A stretch of 44,428 nt of DNA from Thermoleophilia bacterium (GCA_017882585.1 JADGPF010000076.1:1-44428); one strand, 5' to 3'; shown: positions 15,367 through 24,844, counted from the stretch's first letter. Notes: generated by a model from the letters alone, not told the origin. A program made the numbers and translations.

Positions 15367-17207
15367 TCGCCCTCGCCCCGCATGACCTTGAACGGCTCGG
15401 CGCGGTTCCAGTCGACAAACTCGTTGATCGTTTCGGCGCTGTATTCGACCGGCAGCGTGGCTTCGGCTGCCAGGGCTTCGAAGGGCTGGTGCCCGATGCG
15501 ATCGACGAAGGCGTTGAACACCTCGCCGTCGGTGCGGTCCGACTCGTAGAAGCGGAGCCAGCGGCCCACCACTTCGGGAATCCGCTTGGCCGGCAGGCGC
15601 AGCTTGAGCCGCTGGCCCATGCGGACTACGCCCCCCTCGTACTGCCCGCCGACATGCGGGATGTACGCCGGGATGGTCCGGTCGCCAACCTTCATCGAGG
15701 CACCGTAGAACCCGATGTTGGCGATGTGATGCTGGCTGCAACCGTTTGGACAACCGCTGATCTTGATGTGGATCTGGCGCGTCAACGGATCGGTGATCTG
15801 CATGTCGTCGATGTACTCCTCGATGGCGCGGTTGAGGCCCATCGAGCTAGTGATGCCCAACTTGCAGCTGTCGGTCCCGGGGCACGAGACCACGTCGTTG
15901 ATCTCGCGCGCCCCGGCCGTCCCGAGATCGAGCCCAGCCAGGCGCTGCCACACGGCGTAGACCGCCTCGTCGCGCACCCAGCGCAGCACGAGGTTCTGCT
16001 GCACGGTGGTGCGGGCATATCCGCCGGAGAACTCGCGCATGATGTCCGCCAGGCCGCGGAACTGTTCCGGGCTCAGATCGCCACGCGGGACGCGGACCTC
16101 GACCGTGGAGAACCCGGGCTGACGCTGCGGGATGACGTTCGAGGCGCGGAACCGCGCGAACCGTGCATCGGTGCCGTCGGGCTGCGGGACCTCGACCGGG
16201 ACCGTGGGCGCGTTCTCCGCTTCGTCATGCACGAACAGCAACCGGTCGAGATCGTAGTCGCGCTCCTGGACCCAGTCGCCCCGCAGTTCCTCATCGACCA
16301 TCTCGCGGAACGCGTTCATGCCGATGCGGTCGACCAGGACCTTGATGCGGGCGCGGGCGCGATTCTTGCGCAGCTCGTCCTGCCGATCGAAGATCCGTAG
16401 GACCGCCTCGGTCACCTTGATGTATTCGCCGTCGTCGGCGCGCACGAAGTCATAGAGCGTCGGTGCGACGCGCGGCATGATCGACGTCCCGCCACCGATC
16501 CGGATCTCGAATCCACGCACAAGCTCACCGTCGATCTCGCGCACCCGTGGAATGAAACCGCCGTCGTGGATGCCGGTAATCGCCCGGTCCTCGTCGGTGG
16601 CCGTGAATGCCGTCTTGAACTTGCGCGGCATCAACTGGCAGACCGCGTTGCGCACGAAGTAGCGCACATACGCACCGGCGTACGGCGTCGGGTCAAACAG
16701 CTCGCCCTCGCACACGCCGGCCCACGGGTCGCCGGTGACATTGCGCACGGTGTTGCCGCAACCCTCCCGCGACGATAGGCCGGCGTCGGAGATCTCGCGG
16801 ATCAACTTGGTGATGTCGATCAGCGGGATGTGATGCAGCTGCACGCATTGGCGCGTGGTGATGTGGCCCTTGCGCAAGGGTGCCCAGCGTTCCACGGCGT
16901 CGGCGAACATCTCGAGCTGTTCCGGGTTCACACCGCCGAACGGGATCTTGATCCGCACCATCTGGACGTCGGGCTGTCGCTGCCCATAGACGCCTTGGCG
17001 CAGACGGAACCCGATGAACTCGTTCTCCGGGATCTCACCGCGCAAGAACCTGACGGCCTCGGTATCGAAGTCGTCGAACTCGCGCGCGATGATCGGAATG
17101 ACGTGCCCCGGGACGTTCGCGTGGACTTCCGGGTTCTCGAGCGTCCCGGTTCGGCCGGACGGGGCGTCGGAGTGGGCACTGCGGGCGGGCGTGCGATCGG
17201 AAGCCAT
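15354..17207 (-). CDS. sir: Ferredoxin-type sulfite reductase (siroheme, 4Fe-4S)
   Basis: A 617-residue nitrite/sulfite reductase-family enzyme reducing sulfite to sulfide. Two ferredoxin-like and two siroheme-binding repeats are recognisable. The cluster/siroheme cysteines are Cys442 and Cys448 (SCPGTDSC) and Cys486 and Cys490 (SGCPNGC). TRQCVQLHHIPL, GCGNTVRNVTGDPWAG and RNAVCQLMPRKFKTAF are typical of the family. Sulfite rather than nitrite is inferred because cysH, cysD and cysN follow in the same operon. I chose ATG 17207 (MASDRTPARS), preceded by a purine-rich GACGAGG; upstream in-frame codons cover the promoter. First gene of the operon. Confidence 0.93.
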   Translation of the reverse strand: MASDRTPARSAHSDAPSGRTGTLENPEVHANVPGHVIPIIAREFDDFDTEAVRFLRGEIPENEFIGFRLRQGVYGQRQPDVQMVRIKIPFGGVNPEQLEMFADAVERWAPLRKGHITTRQCVQLHHIPLIDITKLIREISDAGLSSREGCGNTVRNVTGDPWAGVCEGELFDPTPYAGAYVRYFVRNAVCQLMPRKFKTAFTATDEDRAITGIHDGGFIPRVREIDGELVRGFEIRIGGGTSIMPRVAPTLYDFVRADDGEYIKVTEAVLRIFDRQDELRKNRARARIKVLVDRIGMNAFREMVDEELRGDWVQERDYDLDRLLFVHDEAENAPTVPVEVPQPDGTDARFARFRASNVIPQRQPGFSTVEVRVPRGDLSPEQFRGLADIMREFSGGYARTTVQQNLVLRWVRDEAVYAVWQRLAGLDLGTAGAREINDVVSCPGTDSCKLGITSSMGLNRAIEEYIDDMQITDPLTRQIHIKISGCPNGCSQHHIANIGFYGASMKVGDRTIPAYIPHVGGQYEGGVVRMGQRLKLRLPAKRIPEVVGRWLRFYESDRTDGEVFNAFVDRIGHQPFEALAAEATLPVEYSAETINEFVDWNRAEPFKVMRGEGECAV

Positions 17208-17268
17208 CGACCTCGTCTCTTTTCGGTCCGACACGGGGGACGGCGCGGCTGCGCCGAGGATCGATCGC

Positions 17269-17281
17269 TTTATACCATAAA
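17269..17281 (-). promoter_or_regulatory. AT-rich palindrome in the sulfate-operon promoter region
   Basis: TTTAT-ACC-ATAAA is a perfect inverted repeat with a 3-base centre, about 60 bases ahead of the sir start. It sits in a short AT-rich island (about 17265-17310) that stands out in this GC-rich DNA. On the minus strand it contains TATAAA, a plausible -10. It may be an operator; the layout (short arms, 3-base centre, over the -10) is like that at 3786-3800. The rest of 17208-17386 shows no gene. Confidence 0.4.
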
Positions 17282-17386
17282 CCCTAGTGATTTTACCGTG
17301 TTTTACTTGACAGAACGGGTTGGCTATCGGGTGGCGCACCGTGCTGGCCGGAGCCGTCGTCGGCCCTCGCTAGTGCGGAGCCCCCG

Positions 17387-18265
17387 TTAGAGCAGCGTCG
17401 CGTCGGGTCCGGGCCCTTCAAGGCGTGACTTGACCTGAACCTCCGCCGCATTCAGGCGCATGAGCGCCAGCGCCTCGGGGCTCGCCTGCTGCGGCCCGGC
17501 GGGAGGCGGCGGCCCGTGATGCCAGGCAACGCAGTGCAAGAGAGCCAGACGGCGTGCGTCCTCAAGCTCGGCCGTACGCGCCGCGGCAGCGACAATCTCC
17601 AGCCCGAGGGCGACGTGCCCCAACAGCCGGCCTTCCTCGGTCGCTTCGAAGGTCGCCGCGATGCGCCAGGCCCGCGTGTAACCCAAATCGTGCACGAGCG
17701 CCGCCGTGACCAGCAGGTCCGCATCGACGCGGGGGTGCCAGGTGCAGAGCGTCTGGCATAGCGCGGCGACACCAACGGTGTGCTCGACCAGTCCGCCGAT
17801 GTACGCGTGGTGGCCGGAGCGCGTGCACGGGACCTGCCGCCAGGCGACAGCCAGGGTCTCGTCACCCGTCAGTGCGGCAAGCGTGCGACGCAGGCCCGGG
17901 TCGGCGACCTCGTCCGCGAGATGCAGCACGAAGCCGAACAGCTCATCCGGATCTCGGTGACTGCGCGGCACCAGCTGGGTGTCGGCGGCCTCCTCCCCGG
18001 CGGGGCGTACGTGACTGATCAGCAGTTCGAGGCGCCCGCCGCGCTGCTCCGCCCGTCCGGCGACGCGCACCGGGGCGCCGGGTGTCAGACGCTCGGCGAA
18101 CCAATCGGGCTGGTCAAAGATCACACCCCGCGCCGAGCCAGTCGCATCGGCGAGCACGACGGACAAGAACGGCTTTCCGCCGCGCGAGAGTCGGCGTTCC
18201 ACCTCGCGCACCGCGAACACGCCCTCGAAGGGGGCTCCGGGTGTGAGCTGGGCGAGTCCGCTCAT
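17387..18265 (-). CDS. OB-fold plus HD-domain protein, YhaM-like 3'-5' exoribonuclease
   Basis: A 292-residue protein with an N-terminal OB fold (about 10-88, with FAVREVERRLSRGGKPFLSVVLADATG) and a C-terminal HD phosphohydrolase domain. HD residues are visible as HTVGVAALC (His162), ALVHDLGYTR (His192-Asp193), His217, and AWHHGP (His249/250). YhaM proteins of Gram-positive bacteria are Mn-dependent 3'-5' exoribonucleases that also act on single-stranded DNA. The ATG at 18265 overlaps the stop of the helicase-nuclease gene (ATGA), so it is translationally coupled to it, which hints at a DNA-end or RNA-processing partnership. It is shorter than typical YhaM by about 20 residues. Confidence 0.8.
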   Translation of the reverse strand: MSGLAQLTPGAPFEGVFAVREVERRLSRGGKPFLSVVLADATGSARGVIFDQPDWFAERLTPGAPVRVAGRAEQRGGRLELLISHVRPAGEEAADTQLVPRSHRDPDELFGFVLHLADEVADPGLRRTLAALTGDETLAVAWRQVPCTRSGHHAYIGGLVEHTVGVAALCQTLCTWHPRVDADLLVTAALVHDLGYTRAWRIAATFEATEEGRLLGHVALGLEIVAAAARTAELEDARRLALLHCVAWHHGPPPPAGPQQASPEALALMRLNAAEVQVKSRLEGPGPDATLL

Positions 18266-21210
18266 CGATCCATGGCCGGGCATAGGAGCCGATAGTCGCA
18301 GGTCCGGCACGCCCATGACGGCTGCGGCGCGAACCGCCCCGCAGCGATCTCGTCGAGCGTGGCGCGGGCGAGTTCGACGGCCGCCGCGATCTCCGCGCCG
18401 TCCGGGTTCTCGCGCCGGTTCTCGCCCTCGAGAACGTACTCGAGGGTGGCGACGCGCGGCTCGACCTGCCATGCCTCCCGCGCGCCGGCCAGGTACAGAC
18501 GCATGACCAATCGTGCGTCGTCGTCGCTGCCGCTCGGCGGTGCCCCGGTCTTGTAGTCCACAAGTCCGAACCCGCCGTGCGGCAGACGATCGACGCGATC
18601 GATGCGTCCGTGGACGCGATGCGGACCGATGCGCAAGGTGAACGGGCGCTCGACGGCGACCGCCGTCACGCCGCTACTGCGGGTGCGCGCGACCAACGCG
18701 GGAAATCGCTCGCGGGCGAGGGCGAGCGCATGCTGGGCCTGTGGCGTATCTGCGATGCGCGCCTTGGCGAGCTCCGTGGCGAAGCGGGTCACGAGCTCGT
18801 CGGCCTGACCGGACCCGTTGCCCGGACGAAAGTATGCCTCGAGGGCCGCGTGGGCCGCGGTGCCGACCTCGCGCGACGGGTCCGGGCGAGGCGGGATGCG
18901 ATCCACATGGGCGAAGCGGTATTGCAGCGGGCAGGTCCGGTACCGCGCGATCGCGGTAATTGAGGCGGTGGTACCCGGACGGGGCACGCGTCCGGGTACC
19001 ACCGGCGCCACCGGCTCCGGATCCGCAACGAGCGCCGACGCGCGCGCCTGGATCAATTCCGCCAGCGCGTCGGCGAGTTCAGGATCGTCTTCTGGCACCT
19101 CGCCCGCGGCCCGCCGCTCGGCTGCGCGCATGGTCGCCGCCTCCAGGCGCGCCCGCGCAGCCCCGATGGCCATCAGCTGTGCGCGCGCCGGGCCGTCATC
19201 GACGTGCTCGACCGTGGCCCCGGCGGTAGATTCGAGGGCCTCGGTGACAAACCGGGACGGCGCCTGCGGAACCCCGGTCCCCGACGAGCGCACCCAGCAC
19301 ACGGTCAGGTGCGTACGCGCACGTGTCATTGCGACGTAGGCGAGTCGCCGGGACTCGGCGACGTGTGCGTCGGCGTCGCGGGGCAGCGCCTCCGGAAGCA
19401 GGGCATCCGGGATATCGGGACCGGGCCGGTGCCGGCCGGGCCAGTTGAAATGCGTCATCCCGACCACCGATACGGCGTCGAACTCCAAGCCTTTCGCCTG
19501 GTGAACGGTCATGATCTGCACCCCGTCGCGCTCGCGCGGGGCACCTGCGTCGCCGCGATAGCCGAGATCCGCCAACCGCGACAGCAGCCCGGCCACATCG
19601 CGCGGTGTGAGGTTGGCTCGCGCCGCGGCAAGCTCATCCACCAAGCGCTCGAGCGCCCCGAGCGCTGCCACCCGCGAGGCGCCTTCGGCCCCCCCCGCAG
19701 CGATGGCCCGTCGACGCAGGCCCGTGCGGTCGACGACGCTCCGGATCGCGTCACGGGCGTCGCTCTCGGCGACGGCACGGCCGACCTCTTCGAGGGTCTC
19801 AGCGAATGCGGTGTTGCCCCCCGCTTCGGCGATCGCCACGCACAGCGCGTGCGCCACGGGCTGGGTGCGGTGCGTGGCAACGACCTCGGCAGCGAGGGTC
19901 CAGGGAAGTCCCCACGCCGGATCCGCGACGATACGTAGATGCGCGGGCGCATCGGTCGGGTCGACCGCCGCGCGAAGCCAGGCAAGCGCCGTACGCACCT
20001 CCGTGCGCTCCATCAGACCAACGCCGCCGCGCACCTGATGCGGGACGCCGGCCCGCTCAAACGCGGTCACCAGTGGCGCGGCCTCCAACCGCACGGCGCG
20101 CATCAGCACGGCCTGCTCGTGATACGGGATCCCCGCCGTCGCGCGGGCGATCACTGCATCGACGACGGCCTGGGCCTGTGCATCGGGATCCCGAGCCTCG
20201 ACGAAGCGCGGCACCGGTCCGCGCGCGTCGTCACGCGCGATGAGCGTCTTCGGTGTTCGGTCGGGAATCGGCGCGACGACGGCGCCCGCGGCGTCAAGAA
20301 TCGTCTGTGTTGATCGGTAGTTGCGCTCGAGCAGGACCTGCTCAGTGCCCGGGAAGCGGCGGCGAAAGTCGGCCATGTTCTTGCCCGACGCTCCGCGGAA
20401 GCGATAAATGCCCTGGTCGTCGTCGCCGACGACGACCACGCTCCCATCCGGATCCGCCACGGCAAAGATCAGTTCGGCCTGCGCATGATTGGTGTCTTGG
20501 AACTCGTCCACCAACAGGTGCTGCACTTCGTGACGGATCGCCTCGAGGCGGTCACCATGGGTGCGCACGAGCGCCAGGGCCCGCACGATCGACATGCCAA
20601 AATCCTCAAGACCCTCGGCGGCGAGCCATGCGTCGTGCGCCGCGAACACCCGGGCGAACTCCAATTCGCGGCGGGCGCGCACCTCCTGATCGCGGCCGCT
20701 GGCCGCACTCACCGCCTCCTCGGCCCACGACAGGTAGTCAGCCGAACCGACCAGTTCGTCGCGACACCGGTCGATACGCGTGATCATCTGATCGACCAGC
20801 CGTGCAAGGTCGCCACGCACCGAGTGGGCGCGCAGATCGAGCTCGGCGATCCGGTCGAGCACGATCATCTTGCGCAGTTCCTGGTCGGCCGGCACCAGCA
20901 CAGGAGCGAGCCCGTAGTCGACGCCGTGACGGCGCACGACGTCCTGGGCCCAGGAGTGCAACGTCGACACGCGCAGCGTTTCGTGGGAGCGCCCGAGCAG
21001 GTCTTCTGCCCGGAGCCGGAGCTCCTCGGCGGCCTGACGGGTGAAGGTGACGCCCAACACCCGTCCGGGGTCATGGCCCTGTTCGACGAGCCATGCCAGA
21101 CGTCGGCACAGCACCCGCGTCTTCCCCGCGCCCGCACCGGCCAGGACCATCAGCGGCCCCGACGGGTGGGTCACCGCTGCGCGCTGCTCGGGTGTGAGAT
21201 CGTCCAGCAC
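18262..21210 (-). CDS. UvrD/Rep-type helicase fused to a Cas4-like Fe-S nuclease domain
   Basis: A 982-residue superfamily 1A helicase with a C-terminal PD-(D/E)XK nuclease. Walker A is GAGAGKT at 25-31; motif II reads LLVDEFQDTNH; later motifs include VVGDDDQGIYRFRGA, ERNYRST, and VQIMTVHQAKGLEFDAV. The nuclease carries VDYKTG at 884-889. A cysteine in YRTCPLQYRF plus Cys968, Cys971 and Cys977 (CRTCDYRLLC) form the iron-sulfur set of AddB/AdnA/Cas4 nucleases. It probably resects double-strand breaks. RecB, AddA or one subunit of AdnAB are relatives, but no partner subunit is adjacent. The GTG at 21210 has TAGGAT 10 bases upstream. Confidence 0.9.
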   Translation of the reverse strand: MLDDLTPEQRAAVTHPSGPLMVLAGAGAGKTRVLCRRLAWLVEQGHDPGRVLGVTFTRQAAEELRLRAEDLLGRSHETLRVSTLHSWAQDVVRRHGVDYGLAPVLVPADQELRKMIVLDRIAELDLRAHSVRGDLARLVDQMITRIDRCRDELVGSADYLSWAEEAVSAASGRDQEVRARRELEFARVFAAHDAWLAAEGLEDFGMSIVRALALVRTHGDRLEAIRHEVQHLLVDEFQDTNHAQAELIFAVADPDGSVVVVGDDDQGIYRFRGASGKNMADFRRRFPGTEQVLLERNYRSTQTILDAAGAVVAPIPDRTPKTLIARDDARGPVPRFVEARDPDAQAQAVVDAVIARATAGIPYHEQAVLMRAVRLEAAPLVTAFERAGVPHQVRGGVGLMERTEVRTALAWLRAAVDPTDAPAHLRIVADPAWGLPWTLAAEVVATHRTQPVAHALCVAIAEAGGNTAFAETLEEVGRAVAESDARDAIRSVVDRTGLRRRAIAAGGAEGASRVAALGALERLVDELAAARANLTPRDVAGLLSRLADLGYRGDAGAPRERDGVQIMTVHQAKGLEFDAVSVVGMTHFNWPGRHRPGPDIPDALLPEALPRDADAHVAESRRLAYVAMTRARTHLTVCWVRSSGTGVPQAPSRFVTEALESTAGATVEHVDDGPARAQLMAIGAARARLEAATMRAAERRAAGEVPEDDPELADALAELIQARASALVADPEPVAPVVPGRVPRPGTTASITAIARYRTCPLQYRFAHVDRIPPRPDPSREVGTAAHAALEAYFRPGNGSGQADELVTRFATELAKARIADTPQAQHALALARERFPALVARTRSSGVTAVAVERPFTLRIGPHRVHGRIDRVDRLPHGGFGLVDYKTGAPPSGSDDDARLVMRLYLAGAREAWQVEPRVATLEYVLEGENRRENPDGAEIAAAVELARATLDEIAAGRFAPQPSWACRTCDYRLLCPAMDR

Positions 21211-21256
21211 CGGACAGTTGATCCTAGACCGCGCAGCGGACGGGCGAGCGCCTTGG

Positions 21257-21262
21257 TAGCAT
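21257..21262 (+). promoter_or_regulatory. Putative -10 box of the DUF1015 gene
   Basis: TAGCAT ends 8 bases before the GTG at 21271, again a near-leaderless layout. It lies in the 60-base divergent gap with the helicase gene. Confidence 0.35.
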
Positions 21263-21270
21263 CGCGACCC

Positions 21271-22503
21271 GTGGCCGACGTGAGACCGTTTCCCGCACTG
21301 CGCTATCGCGACGCCGCGGGCGCGCTCGGCGACCTCGTCGCCCCTCCGTACGATGTCATCTCGCCGGACGAACGTTCCGCGCTCTTGGCCCGTAGTCCGT
21401 ATAACGCCGTTCGGCTCGAGCTACCGGATCCGCCGTACGAGGCCGCCGCCCAGGTGATCGCCGACTGGCAGGCCGCCGGCATCCTCGGACGCGCAGCGAT
21501 CCCCGGGCTCGTGGCCTGGACGCAGACGTTCACCCTCGGCGGCACGCGGCTCGAGCGCAAGACGCTGTTGGCGACCGTCAAGCTCGAGCCGTATTCGGCT
21601 CGCGTGGTCCGCCCGCATGAGCGGACCCACAGCGGTCCGAAGGAAGACCGCCTGCGCCTGTACCGCGCCGTGCGCACGCACATCTCGCCGGTGTTCGGTC
21701 TCTATCCGGACCCGGCGGGTGCGGGTTGGGACGCCGCGCTGATCGGCGATCGGGCCCCGGAGGCGACATTTCGCTCCGATGGCGGCGCGGTCGAGAACCG
21801 CGTCTGGTGGATCGATGACCCCGACGCCCTGGCGGGGATCGCCGCGGCACTCGCCGACACGTGGATCCTGATCGCCGATGGACATCATCGCTATGAGACC
21901 GCCCTTGCCTATCAGGCCGAACAGCGCGCGACCGGGCGCGTGGACGACCTCGAGCGCCCGTACGACTTCGTGCTGATGGGCCTGACCGCCCTGGATGATC
22001 CGGGCCTGGTCGTGCTGCCCACCCACCGCATCCTTGCCGAATGGCCCGCCGGTGCCGGAGCACGGCTGACCGCGACCCCCGCCGCCGACCTGGACGACAT
22101 GACGGCGGCGCTCCATGCCGCACCGCTGGAGCAGCCGGCGATGGGACTGGTCACCGGCGACGGATTCTGGTTGCTGACCGGATCGCTCGCTCCCGATGCC
22201 ACCCCGGGTGAACGGCTCGACGTTGCCGTGCTCGAGCGCGAGATCCTGATTCCGGATCTCGGCGACGACCAGGCGGCGCTCGCCCATCGCGAGGCGCTTT
22301 GGTACACCAAGGACGCCGCCGAAGCCGTCGAGCAAGTCACCATGGGGAGGGCCGCCGCCGCGGTCATTATCCGGCCGCTGCCCAAGGATGCCGTCGCCGC
22401 CGTGTCCGACGCGGGCCAAACGATGCCCCAGAAGTCGACCTACTTCTATCCCAAGCTCTGGACCGGCGTGGCGTTCCACTCGCTGGTCGCGACCGCGGGG
22501 TAG
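21271..22503 (+). CDS. DUF1015 family protein
   Basis: A 410-residue protein of the DUF1015 family, whose activity is not known to me with confidence. Family features are VRPFPALRY near the start, VAPPYDVISPDER, RVVRPHERTHSGPKEDRL, the motif IADGHHRYETALAY in the middle, and KSTYFYPKLWTGVAFHSL at the end. The histidines and acidic residues in DGHHRYET suggest a catalytic or metal site. I chose GTG 21271 (MADVRPFPAL) because the longer open frame upstream is only the antisense of the helicase gene. It converges on murD with 23 bases between stops. Confidence 0.9.
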   Translation: MADVRPFPALRYRDAAGALGDLVAPPYDVISPDERSALLARSPYNAVRLELPDPPYEAAAQVIADWQAAGILGRAAIPGLVAWTQTFTLGGTRLERKTLLATVKLEPYSARVVRPHERTHSGPKEDRLRLYRAVRTHISPVFGLYPDPAGAGWDAALIGDRAPEATFRSDGGAVENRVWWIDDPDALAGIAAALADTWILIADGHHRYETALAYQAEQRATGRVDDLERPYDFVLMGLTALDDPGLVVLPTHRILAEWPAGAGARLTATPAADLDDMTAALHAAPLEQPAMGLVTGDGFWLLTGSLAPDATPGERLDVAVLEREILIPDLGDDQAALAHREALWYTKDAAEAVEQVTMGRAAAAVIIRPLPKDAVAAVSDAGQTMPQKSTYFYPKLWTGVAFHSLVATAG

Positions 22504-22526
22504 CGCCACCCACGCGGGCCCGGCAG

Positions 22527-23870
22527 CTATGCCACCGCACCGCCATTCGGGCCCAGCGGGGGTCGGCGCGGCGCGAGCTCGGCAACCAGCGCGCGAAACC
22601 GATCGCCGCGCTCTTCAAAGCTCGTGAACTGGTCGAAGCTGGCGCAGCCAGGAGCGAGCAGGACGACCTCGCCGGGTGCGGCCGCGGCGCTCGCCGCCGC
22701 GACGGCGACGGCGAGTGTGCCCGCGTCGTGTGTCGGCACGCCCACAGCCCGCATCGCCGTGCCGATCTCGGGCCCGGCCTCCCCGATCAAGTACACACAG
22801 CGGACGCCCACCGCCTTGGCGGCCGTTGCAAGCGGCGCAAACGAGGCCCCCTTGGGCTTGCCGCCGGCGATCAGATGCACGCCGTGCGGGTACGCGTCGA
22901 GTGCCGCACTGGCGGCGTCGGTATTCGTCGCCTTCGAGTCGTTGACGAAGGTCACGCCGTGGTACGTCGCGACAACTTCCAATCGGTGTGCCACCCCGGC
23001 GAAGCTCGCCAGGCCCGCGGCGATCTCGGTGCCGGTCAGGCGCGCCGCATGGGCGACCAACGCCGCGGCCGCCATGACGTTCTCACGATTGTGTCGCCCC
23101 CGCAGCGGAATTGCATCCCAGCCAACAACCATGCCTAGGCCGTCCACATGCAGACCCCCCTGGGACCAGGCGATGTCATCCGGTCCACGGCGCGCGCCGT
23201 CACGGAGCACGCGCGGCCGCGCGCGCCCCGGAATCGCCCAGCCCTCCGGCGCGATCGCCAGATCGTCCGCGGTCATCGCTTGGAAGACCCGCAATTTGGC
23301 CGCCCGATAGTCGCCCATGGTGGGGTGGCGATCCAGGTGGTCCGGTGTGAGGTTCAACACGACCGCCGCACGCGGATGGAATCGATCGACGTCCTCGAGC
23401 TGGAAGCTCGAGCACTCCACGACGAGCCACGTGGAGGGGTCGACCGAATCGACCAGCGATGTCAGTGGAAGACCCTGGTTGCCACATGCCAACGCCGAGC
23501 GGCCGGCCGCTCGCAGGAGATGCGCCGCCAACTCGGTCGTCGTCGTCTTCCCGTTGGTACCCGTCACGGCGATGATCGGGTTCGACAGCTCGCGCGACGC
23601 CAGTTCGATCTCGCTGATGACCGATGCTCCCGCGGCGCGTGCGGCGACGACCTGGGCGGCATCGCCGGGCACACCGGGACTCTTGACGACAAGCGCGACG
23701 TCCGGGACTGGATCGAGGTGTTCGCCCCGTACATCGACGCCAAGCGCCGACAGCTCAGGAGCGTCGACCGGCCCGGTATCCACCGCGACCACGTGCCAGC
23801 CGCGGCGCACCAACATGGCCGCCGCGGCGGATCCGGAGCGTCCCACGCCGACGACCAGGGCGGTCTTCAT
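22527..23870 (-). CDS. murD: UDP-N-acetylmuramoylalanine-D-glutamate ligase MurD
   Basis: A 447-residue Mur ligase adding D-glutamate to UDP-MurNAc-L-Ala in the cytoplasm. The Rossmann-like N-terminal domain begins MKTALVVGVGRSGSAAA, the ATP loop is AVTGTNGKTTTTEL (about 104-117), and later Mur motifs include VLNLTPDHLDRH, RGRHNRENVMAA, HRLEVVATYHGVTFVNDSKATNTDAA and LLAPGCASFDQFTSFEERGD, the MurD C-terminal signature. ATG 23870 overlaps the mraY stop (ATGA). It is the last gene of the dcw cluster here; ftsW and murG, its usual next neighbours, do not follow. Confidence 0.96.
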   Translation of the reverse strand: MKTALVVGVGRSGSAAAAMLVRRGWHVVAVDTGPVDAPELSALGVDVRGEHLDPVPDVALVVKSPGVPGDAAQVVAARAAGASVISEIELASRELSNPIIAVTGTNGKTTTTELAAHLLRAAGRSALACGNQGLPLTSLVDSVDPSTWLVVECSSFQLEDVDRFHPRAAVVLNLTPDHLDRHPTMGDYRAAKLRVFQAMTADDLAIAPEGWAIPGRARPRVLRDGARRGPDDIAWSQGGLHVDGLGMVVGWDAIPLRGRHNRENVMAAAALVAHAARLTGTEIAAGLASFAGVAHRLEVVATYHGVTFVNDSKATNTDAASAALDAYPHGVHLIAGGKPKGASFAPLATAAKAVGVRCVYLIGEAGPEIGTAMRAVGVPTHDAGTLAVAVAAASAAAAPGEVVLLAPGCASFDQFTSFEERGDRFRALVAELAPRRPPLGPNGGAVA

Positions 23871-24844
23871 CGGTGCACCGAGCGGAAATACAGTGTGAAG
23901 CCGATCGACCCCACGATGAGGGCGATCAGCCACAGGCGCACGATGATCTTGGTCTCGCTCCAGCCCGCCATCTCGAAATGATGGTGCAGCGGAGCCATCA
24001 GGAACACGCGACGCCGGTACCGGCGAAACACGACAACCTGGACCATCACCGAGACCGCTTCGGCCACGAACACAGCGCCGATGATGATCAGCAGCACCTC
24101 GGTCTTGGTCATGACCGCCAGTGCCGCGATCGCGCCGCCCAGCGCATACGACCCGGTGTCTCCCATGAACACCGCCGCCGGGAATGAGTTGAACCACAGA
24201 AAGCCGATGCACGACCCCATCAGGGTGGCGGCGAACATGGCGAGGTCCTGTTGGCCGCTCACGAAGGCGATGCCGGTGTACACCAGCAACGCCACCGCAC
24301 AGGTCCCGGCCGCCAGGCCGTCGAGACCGTCGGTGAGGTTCACGGCGTTTGCCGCGCCGGACACGACGAGCAGGACGACGAACAAAAACACCACTGGACC
24401 GACGGACACGATCGTGTCGTTGAACTGCAGCCCGAGCGTCGTGGGGACACCGACCACGTGGACCGCAACGAATGCGAGCACCAACCCCACCGCCGCCAGG
24501 CCCAGAAGTCGCCACCGCGCCGCCAGCCCACCCGAACGCTTGCTGACGATCTTCCGGTAGTCGTCGACGAACCCAATCGCGCCGCAGGCAAGGGTCACGA
24601 ACAGCACCAGCATCGCGCTGGTGCTCCGCCCTGACAGGATCAGAAACGGGACCGTCGTCGCGAACACGATCAGCAGACCGCCCATCGTCGGGGTGCCGCG
24701 CTTGGCGTCGTGTCCGGCGGGGATCAGCCCTTGCGGGCGCACGAACTGGCCGACCTCGTTCTTGCGCAGCCACGTGATGAACTTCGGCCCGAGAAAGAGC
24801 ATCAGTGCGGTGGCGCCGATTGCGGCGATTAGGATCCGTGACAC
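23867..24844 (-). CDS. mraY: Phospho-N-acetylmuramoyl-pentapeptide transferase MraY
   Basis: A 325-residue polytopic membrane enzyme that makes lipid I from UDP-MurNAc-pentapeptide and undecaprenyl phosphate. Signatures are KRGTPTMGGLL, the aspartate-rich GAIGFVDDYRK, AVNLTDGLDGLAAG with catalytic aspartates, FMGDTGSYALGG, and the cytoplasmic loop APLHHHFEMAGWSETKI. About ten hydrophobic segments are visible. GTG 24844 shares one base with the murF stop (TAGTG); the codons before it overlap the end of murF. Confidence 0.96.
   Translation of the reverse strand: MSRILIAAIGATALMLFLGPKFITWLRKNEVGQFVRPQGLIPAGHDAKRGTPTMGGLLIVFATTVPFLILSGRSTSAMLVLFVTLACGAIGFVDDYRKIVSKRSGGLAARWRLLGLAAVGLVLAFVAVHVVGVPTTLGLQFNDTIVSVGPVVFLFVVLLVVSGAANAVNLTDGLDGLAAGTCAVALLVYTGIAFVSGQQDLAMFAATLMGSCIGFLWFNSFPAAVFMGDTGSYALGGAIAALAVMTKTEVLLIIIGAVFVAEAVSVMVQVVVFRRYRRRVFLMAPLHHHFEMAGWSETKIIVRLWLIALIVGSIGFTLYFRSVHR

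Noticed and set aside
15258-16400. A 380-residue plus-strand open frame opposite sir
   Set aside because: It is antisense to the sulfite reductase and has no domain.
20485-21270. N-terminal extension of the DUF1015 gene by over 260 codons
   Set aside because: The extension is the antisense strand of the helicase-nuclease gene. The family begins at VRPFPALRY, just after GTG 21271.
21369-21378. CGAACGTTCC as a third LexA box
   Set aside because: The half sites are joined without the required four-base spacer and the site lies inside DUF1015 coding sequence.
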